Source of the DNA: Isoetes taiwanensis | Lineage: Eukaryota > Streptophyta > Lycopodiopsida > Isoetales > Isoetaceae | Reading direction: 5' to 3' | Assembly (NCBI GenBank): GCA_021234155.1 | Contig: JAJEKV010000502.1 | Location: forward strand, 1 to 64,000 | DNA: 64,000 nt | Shown: piece after piece, positions 59,646 through 64,000 of the stretch | Layout: each line of letters starts with the position of its first letter | How positions within the stretch are numbered: position 1 is the stretch's first letter | The notes under the pieces: model-generated | The model's input: only the letters and a program-made list of their open reading frames with translations | What the model was told of the DNA's origin: nothing | Database searches by the model: none | Translations under genes and position numbers: made by a program

Positions 59646-59893
59646 CATCACGACACAACCATCACGACACCACACATCACATCACATCACTTTTATCCTA
59701 TTTCGTCTGACATAAAAAATCTGCCTAGCCCGCTCTCATAAACACTTCTGAAATTGCATAGACACCCCGATAATAATTACATTCCTCTTCTAATCATTAG
59801 AAAAGGATCCGGGTCCTAAATCCTCCTACGCCTCGATTTTTTGGCGTTTCATTCCCAATTGCTACCAATTCAACAAGTTCATTCCTAAGCAAC

Positions 59894-60267
59894 ATGGTAG
59901 GACACTACGGCTATTGTAGGGTGAGCGAGGAGGGCATTCGACACATGTTAAACAGGGCTCATGATCAATCTCTGAAGGTGGATATGCCTAAATCCACCTT
60001 CTTTGCTGATTTCGAATCCAACCTAAAGGCATACAATGATCGGATGTGGGGCCTTCAATGGCTATGCTTGGAGTCGACATCAGAAGAGAGCTCTTAGACA
60101 AGGTCCATGAGCTTATGTTACATCTTTGCTACAAGGGCAAATTTGGTATATTGTTGTTCTCTGTCACTTGTCCGCCTCGACTCTGCAGCAAATGGTTTTA
60201 CCGGAGAAGTGCGTGTACTTACCACCGAGGGGATGCAGGGAAGCACGGGCAAACCTCATCCTGTTAA
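59894..60267 (+). CDS. Unrecognised plus-strand open frames
   Basis: Two overlapping plus frames read as balanced protein sequence: MVGHYGYCRVSEEGIRHMLN to 60097, then ELLDKVHELMLHLCYKGKFG to 60267, connected by one frame change near 60046. They lie antisense within the long gap of the transposase-like gene. No domain is recognised. They could be a captured gene piece or part of another element. Confidence 0.25.
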
Positions 60268-60309
60268 ATTCGGGATGACCGCAGAAAAGCTTAGATGGTT
60301 TAGTGCGTA

Positions 60310-60770
60310 AAACAATAATTTTGGATGCACCGGTTCTCGAGCCATCATACCAAAGCATTTCCTGTTGCTTAGGAAATCATACATGTAAATTTAGTTCTCG
60401 AGTACAGAGCTTTCAATGGAAAGCCAAATTTTGTAAAGCCAAATTTTATAAGATCCTTTTTTTAATATATCATACTTTCCAACAGAGCTGTGCTTGAATC
60501 TGACAAAAAATTATTTTTATTCAACAAAAATTTGTATCTCAGGATCAGTTAGTTAACATTCTCAAATATTTTTAGACTGTATTACACACCAAAAAAGGAG
60601 TACTCAATTCTATCATGTTCTAATAATATTCCAAATATTAAATATTGCATTTCAGACTAGAATCAACTACACACAATTCACATGTTGCATACAGTACACC
60701 ACAATCACTGTACAACACAATAACCACCACACTAAGCACCATAACTAAGAAAACATGAATAACAGAAATA
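60310..60770. other. AT-rich, no gene recognised
   Basis: Non-coding on both strands and probably intronic to the minus-strand transposase-like gene. Confidence 0.5.
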
Positions 60771-61739
60771 AACTAACATGTGATTCCTCCAGATAGTGGG
60801 CAGCATGTTCTTCTCTTACATTTTCTCCAATCTTCTAGTTCTAACATCCTTTGTGTTAGGAGACACTGCGTGTTCTCAATCCAAAATTTTTGAATCTTTT
60901 CTATATGTTCATCCGAAATTGCATCGAATCTTTTAGCCCCTCTTGTAAGAAACCCATTTCCCACCATTGTAATCGATCTCTTCCCTTTTTTTCTTTGCCT
61001 TTTGCAGGTTTCTTGGGTGAACACCTAATACCTTTCCAAGATCTCATTTGGCTGATTTTGTCACTTGTTTTAACTGCATGGCATGGTACAAACATTGCAA
61101 GGCAGCTATTCTTGGCTGCTAGGCAGTCATTGCCGGTAGAGTTTGATACCGCATGGAGTCCCAGAGGCTCCTTATAACGATGCTCTTGGCTTCCAAATCC
61201 TTTAATTCTTCACCTATGAATTTTTCCAATGTTATATCCCTCAAAAAATCAAGTAAAATTTCTTTCTTCGTGCTATCCTCCATTCTTCTGGTCTGTTTAT
61301 AGAAAGACGTTAGCAAATTAAGGACAATACGGCGTTCATCGCTTGCACTTCTTGATGAACCGGATCCTACGCCAATTCTCAATAAGCTCCAATTTTTCTT
61401 CTCTTCTTCTTTTCCTCTGCCGTCTTTTCTTCAACATTTCTTGTTCCTTGGTTCTTCTTCGTTTTCTCCTGTCTGAAATGTCAGTTTGTGGATAGATTAC
61501 CTCATTGACATCCATATCCACAATGGATTGGAGCTTGCAGCAGGGAGGGAGCCAAAGAACGGGGACGTAGACAAAGAAACGGGGAAGGGGCCAAAGAATA
61601 GGAATTTGAATTTGAATTTTAGTTTTTGAAATTAGAATTTCCCCCAACTCTATTCTTAAATAACGGCAGCTGAGCAGTGCCATAATTAGTGGTGGATGCA
61701 ACGCCACATTTTGGGGGGACAGGGGGGACAGCCGAATTG

Positions 61740-62066
61740 GAACACCACAGCGTGCTTTTACCCACTGAATACTTTGTTGAAAAACATATCAGCTATGGAT
61801 TGATACAAACTTGCAAAAGACGAAGAGTGAGTCAAAGCGAAAAAAAGAATGGAAGAGACACAATAGGAATAGAATAGGAACAATGCGGATATTTCTGTAT
61901 TGCATGTAATCTATAAATATATGGAATAAATGGCACTGAAAGGTCAACCACCGAAAACAGAAGACCAAAGGCCAGAGATGTACATGATGTAATTCAATGT
62001 ATCTAATGTACTCTAATGTACATTAATGTATCTAATGTACTCTAATGTACAACTTGAATTTTAACA
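61740..62066 (-). repeat. 3' LTR of the Copia element (distal edge approximate)
   Basis: Begins TGTTAAAATTCAAGTTGTAC directly after the PPT and contains a short tandem repeat of GTACATTAGA(G/T)TACATTA words (61985-62050). Its partner LTR is outside the window, so the end at about 61740 is a guess. Confidence 0.55.
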
Positions 62067-62118
62067 CTCCCCTTTAGCTGGATAATCTGAAGCTACTGAA
62101 ATGGTATAACACCAAGTG

Positions 62119-64000
62119 CTAATCTAAATTGTACAAACTTTTGTGTACCCAGTGGCTTAGTAAATATATCTGCAACCATTGCACCCGGTGGGCAGCAAGT
62201 AGAATAATGAATTGATTTCTTTGCTTTGTCCGAGGATGATGTCTGGGACGCTCTGCCATTTTCATGCAACTTTGGTTGTCCCCATAAACATGAATAGGCT
62301 GCTGCGCAGAAATACCAACATCATCAAGCAAACGATCATACCAAACAAGATCCGCAAGTTCGGTAGATAAAGTAATGTATTTCGCCTCTGGCGAAGATCG
62401 TATACAACAGATTGCTTTTTGCTTATCCACCCTACTGCACCTCCATAAAACATTCATGTGCTACCTGTAGTGGAATGAGAATTTTGTTCCTTGCAAATAG
62501 CGAAGAACACGCTTTGCTAGCTGCCAATGCTTTAACTCATAACAGTGGTTAAACTAACTCAATGCAAGCACAGCAAAACGACGATCAGGTCGTGTTATGG
62601 TCATGAGATACATCAAACTCCCAACAAGCTGCCTATATGGTAGAGAAGATGACTGCACATTGTCACAAACAGGTTCATCTTCAAATAATTTTATGCCAGC
62701 TTCCAGTGGCGTGGAAACATGCTTACAATCGCCATGCTAAATTGCTCAAACCTGAAATGAATTAGCCTCTTCTTCCTATCACGATGTATCTGCATACCCA
62801 AGAAAGAGCTAGTTGCACCCAAATCTTTCATCTTAAACCTGCTAGTTAGTTTAGATTTAAGTGCTTGAACATCAAGAAGATTGCTGCCCATTGCAAGCAT
62901 ATCATCCACATATAGCACTAAAATCAAATACATACCTCCCATGCACTTGATGTAAACATTAGAATCTGTTGTAGCAAGTTGAAATCCTTCATGCTTAAGT
63001 GCATCATCAAACTTCTTGTACCAAATACAAGATGCCTGCTTTAAGCCATAAATGGCCTTCCAGAGTTTACATACCTTGTTTTCCTGGCCGGGTACTTCAA
63101 AACCTGAAGGTTGCAGCATATAGATGTCCTCAAGAAGATCTCCATTCAGAAATGCCGTATCCACATCCATTTGATGAATTTCCCAATCCAATTTGGCTCC
63201 TAAGGCAAGCAAAACACGCAAGCTATTCATTCTCATGCCCGGTGAAAAGACTCATCGTAATCAAGACCTTTGACTTGGCTGAAACCTCGAGCAACTAGCC
63301 AAGCCTTATACTTGTCAAGGCTGTCATCAGCCTTGTACTTTTTTTTGAATAGCCATTTGCAATCCACTGCGCCCAATGGGCAAATCAGCAAGTTCCCATA
63401 CCGGGTTTGCATCCATGGATGCGAGCTCTACCTCAGCTGCCTATTTCCAATGTGGAGCTTCGGAGGAAGCCCATGCTTCCTCAATGCTTGCTGGTTCACC
63501 TTGCACTGCCAAGCAACACCATTCAACCAAACTAAGTTCATCATTTTCAAGAACTTTACGAGAATGTGTTCTGCTACGTGGTGGCAACGGTTGAGCAGGA
63601 GGAGGGGGCATTTCAATGAACCGAGGATCAGGAAGAACTTGATTATGAGGTGGATCATCATTGATGTGTTGTTGCAGATCCACTGGTAAAGGCATATCTT
63701 GCTGCTGGTCCAGCCTCAAATCTTGAAGCTCAACGAGTGGAGGATCATCAAGAACAAGATATTTGTCTTGAATGAAGTTTCCATCTGCAAGTGGATCAAT
63801 ACACATAGAATTTGACTCATCAAAAACTACTTCTGAGTTGGTGTATACCTTCTCCGCTCCTGATCCCACAACAAGTATGCTATATGATTAGGCGCATAGC
63901 TAATAAAAGTGCATTTGGTGCTACGGGCATCAAATTTTCTGCGCAAATGCTCAGGTGCATGTATATAAGCGGTACATCCAAAGGCGCGCAAATGAGAAAC
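62119..64000 (-). pseudogene. Copia pol: integrase end, reverse transcriptase, RNase H
   Basis: The minus strand starts with VSHLRAFGCTAYIHAPEHLR at the window edge, the usual post-integrase segment. The Pro/Asp-rich linker (63869-63441) follows, then WELADLPIGR. Reverse transcriptase (63236-62691) has MDVDTAFLNGDL, KLWKAIYGLKQAS and LVLYVDDMLAMGSN, with the catalytic YVDD. Next come RQLVGSLMYLMTITRPD (about 62640) and RNase H (62457-62119) with DLVWYDRLLDDVGIS and VYGDNQSCMKMAE. These enzymes copy element RNA into DNA in virus-like particles. Frame breaks near 63870, 63300, 62690 and 62400 suggest it is inactive. Confidence 0.87.

Larger units (their letters stand above)
56950..61515 (-). 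pseudogene. Large multi-exon DDE-like transposase gene relic
   Basis: N-terminus: ATG at 61515 followed by a very basic stretch (DRRKRRRTKEQ...). Segment 61380-61119 is helical. Segment 61060-60773 has LGVHPRNLQKAKKKREEI and FDAISDEHIEKIQKFWIENT, then in another frame SPNTKDVRTRR. Segment 58697-58430 has NSCCCIQHVRMQMLVDGLNG, then CDVCRSHELGQC and LCPKSELDEFHKKACILGNC, a Cys/His-rich zinc-binding region. The core (58171-57390) has WILRENYTFKEQEEE, HYVFSDGAKIQFK (Asp near 57897) and MMWIFFGSNHGKGEHDG (57822-57772), an SDG...HGKG..DG signature I associate with uncharacterised transposase-like proteins of plants and animals. A C-terminal GSEFWITMCTKP lies near 57215. About 2 kb with minisatellite lies between the N-terminal and Cys-rich parts. 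Many frameshifts. Confidence 0.65.
61740..64000 (-). mobile_element. Ty1/Copia retrotransposon, minus strand, cut by window end
   Basis: The order on the minus strand is integrase end, linker, reverse transcriptase, RNase H, polypurine tract, 3' LTR, as in Ty1/Copia. The element enters from beyond 64000. The PPT (TAAAGGGGAG, 62076-62067) is followed by an LTR starting TGTTAAAATTC at 62066. The LTR's distal edge is uncertain, somewhere near 61,740. Confidence 0.85.

Overview
The window looks like nuclear DNA of a land plant with a large, repeat-rich genome. The evidence is a Helitron, Ty3/Gypsy and Ty1/Copia LTR retrotransposons, an L1-type LINE with a DUF4283-type ORF1, a plant-style PPR gene relic and plant-type DxNG HAD (FCP1-like) genes. 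The PPR style and the mix of elements remind me of ferns, but that is inference and I cannot prove it from sequence alone. I see no rRNA, tRNA, CRISPR array or bacterial-type operon. Almost every coding region is a transposable element or a decayed gene, broken mostly by frameshifts.

Layout. 1-4.66 kb: anonymous sequence. 4.67-6.1 kb: LINE relic ending in a (TATTC)n tail. 6.5-8.7 kb: two interlocking fold-back repeat pairs. 8,710-15,274: full-length L1-type LINE bounded by a perfect 18-bp target duplication. 15.5-18.9 kb: a second, unrelated, 5'-truncated LINE on the minus strand. 18.9-21.2 kb: A-rich sequence with a (GA)n tract. 21,226-~21,700: lone LTR of the same family as the large Gypsy element. 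21,908-28,936: Helitron on the minus strand carrying a captured PPR fragment; a paralogous empty site lies just outside it. 29,603-43,566: 14-kb Ty3/Gypsy element with 5-bp target duplications. It carries gag, pol, a nested 2.9-kb inverted-repeat element full of palindromic arrays, and about 3.2 kb of unrecognised coding-like sequence between pol and the 3' LTR.

43.7-45.3 kb: minus-strand DxNG HAD-like gene relic. 45.4-47.5 kb: two LINE relics in opposite orientation. 47.5-52.4 kb: intergenic sequence with phased palindromes, LINE 3' ends, a transposase-like fragment and a minus-strand LTR with both a PPT-like tract and a tRNA-Met-type PBS. 52.6-56.8 kb (+): small acidic exon, coiled-coil exon, DxNG HAD-like domain, then a Ulp1/C48 protease-like domain. 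57.0-61.5 kb (-): large multi-exon transposase-like gene, tail-to-tail with the Ulp1-like gene, with CCACCACAC-type minisatellites inside this block in opposite orientations. 61.7 kb to the end: Ty1/Copia element on the minus strand, cut by the window edge.

The most interesting candidates are: (1) the 52.6-61.5 kb block, where a DDE-like transposase gene sits tail-to-tail with a Ulp1-like protease gene next to a HAD-like gene, possibly one large DNA transposon with accessory genes; (2) a shared cysteine motif at the ORF1 N-terminal side and the ORF2 C-terminus of the LINE; (3) the precisely bounded, gene-capturing Helitron; (4) the nested palindrome-array element inside the Gypsy element.
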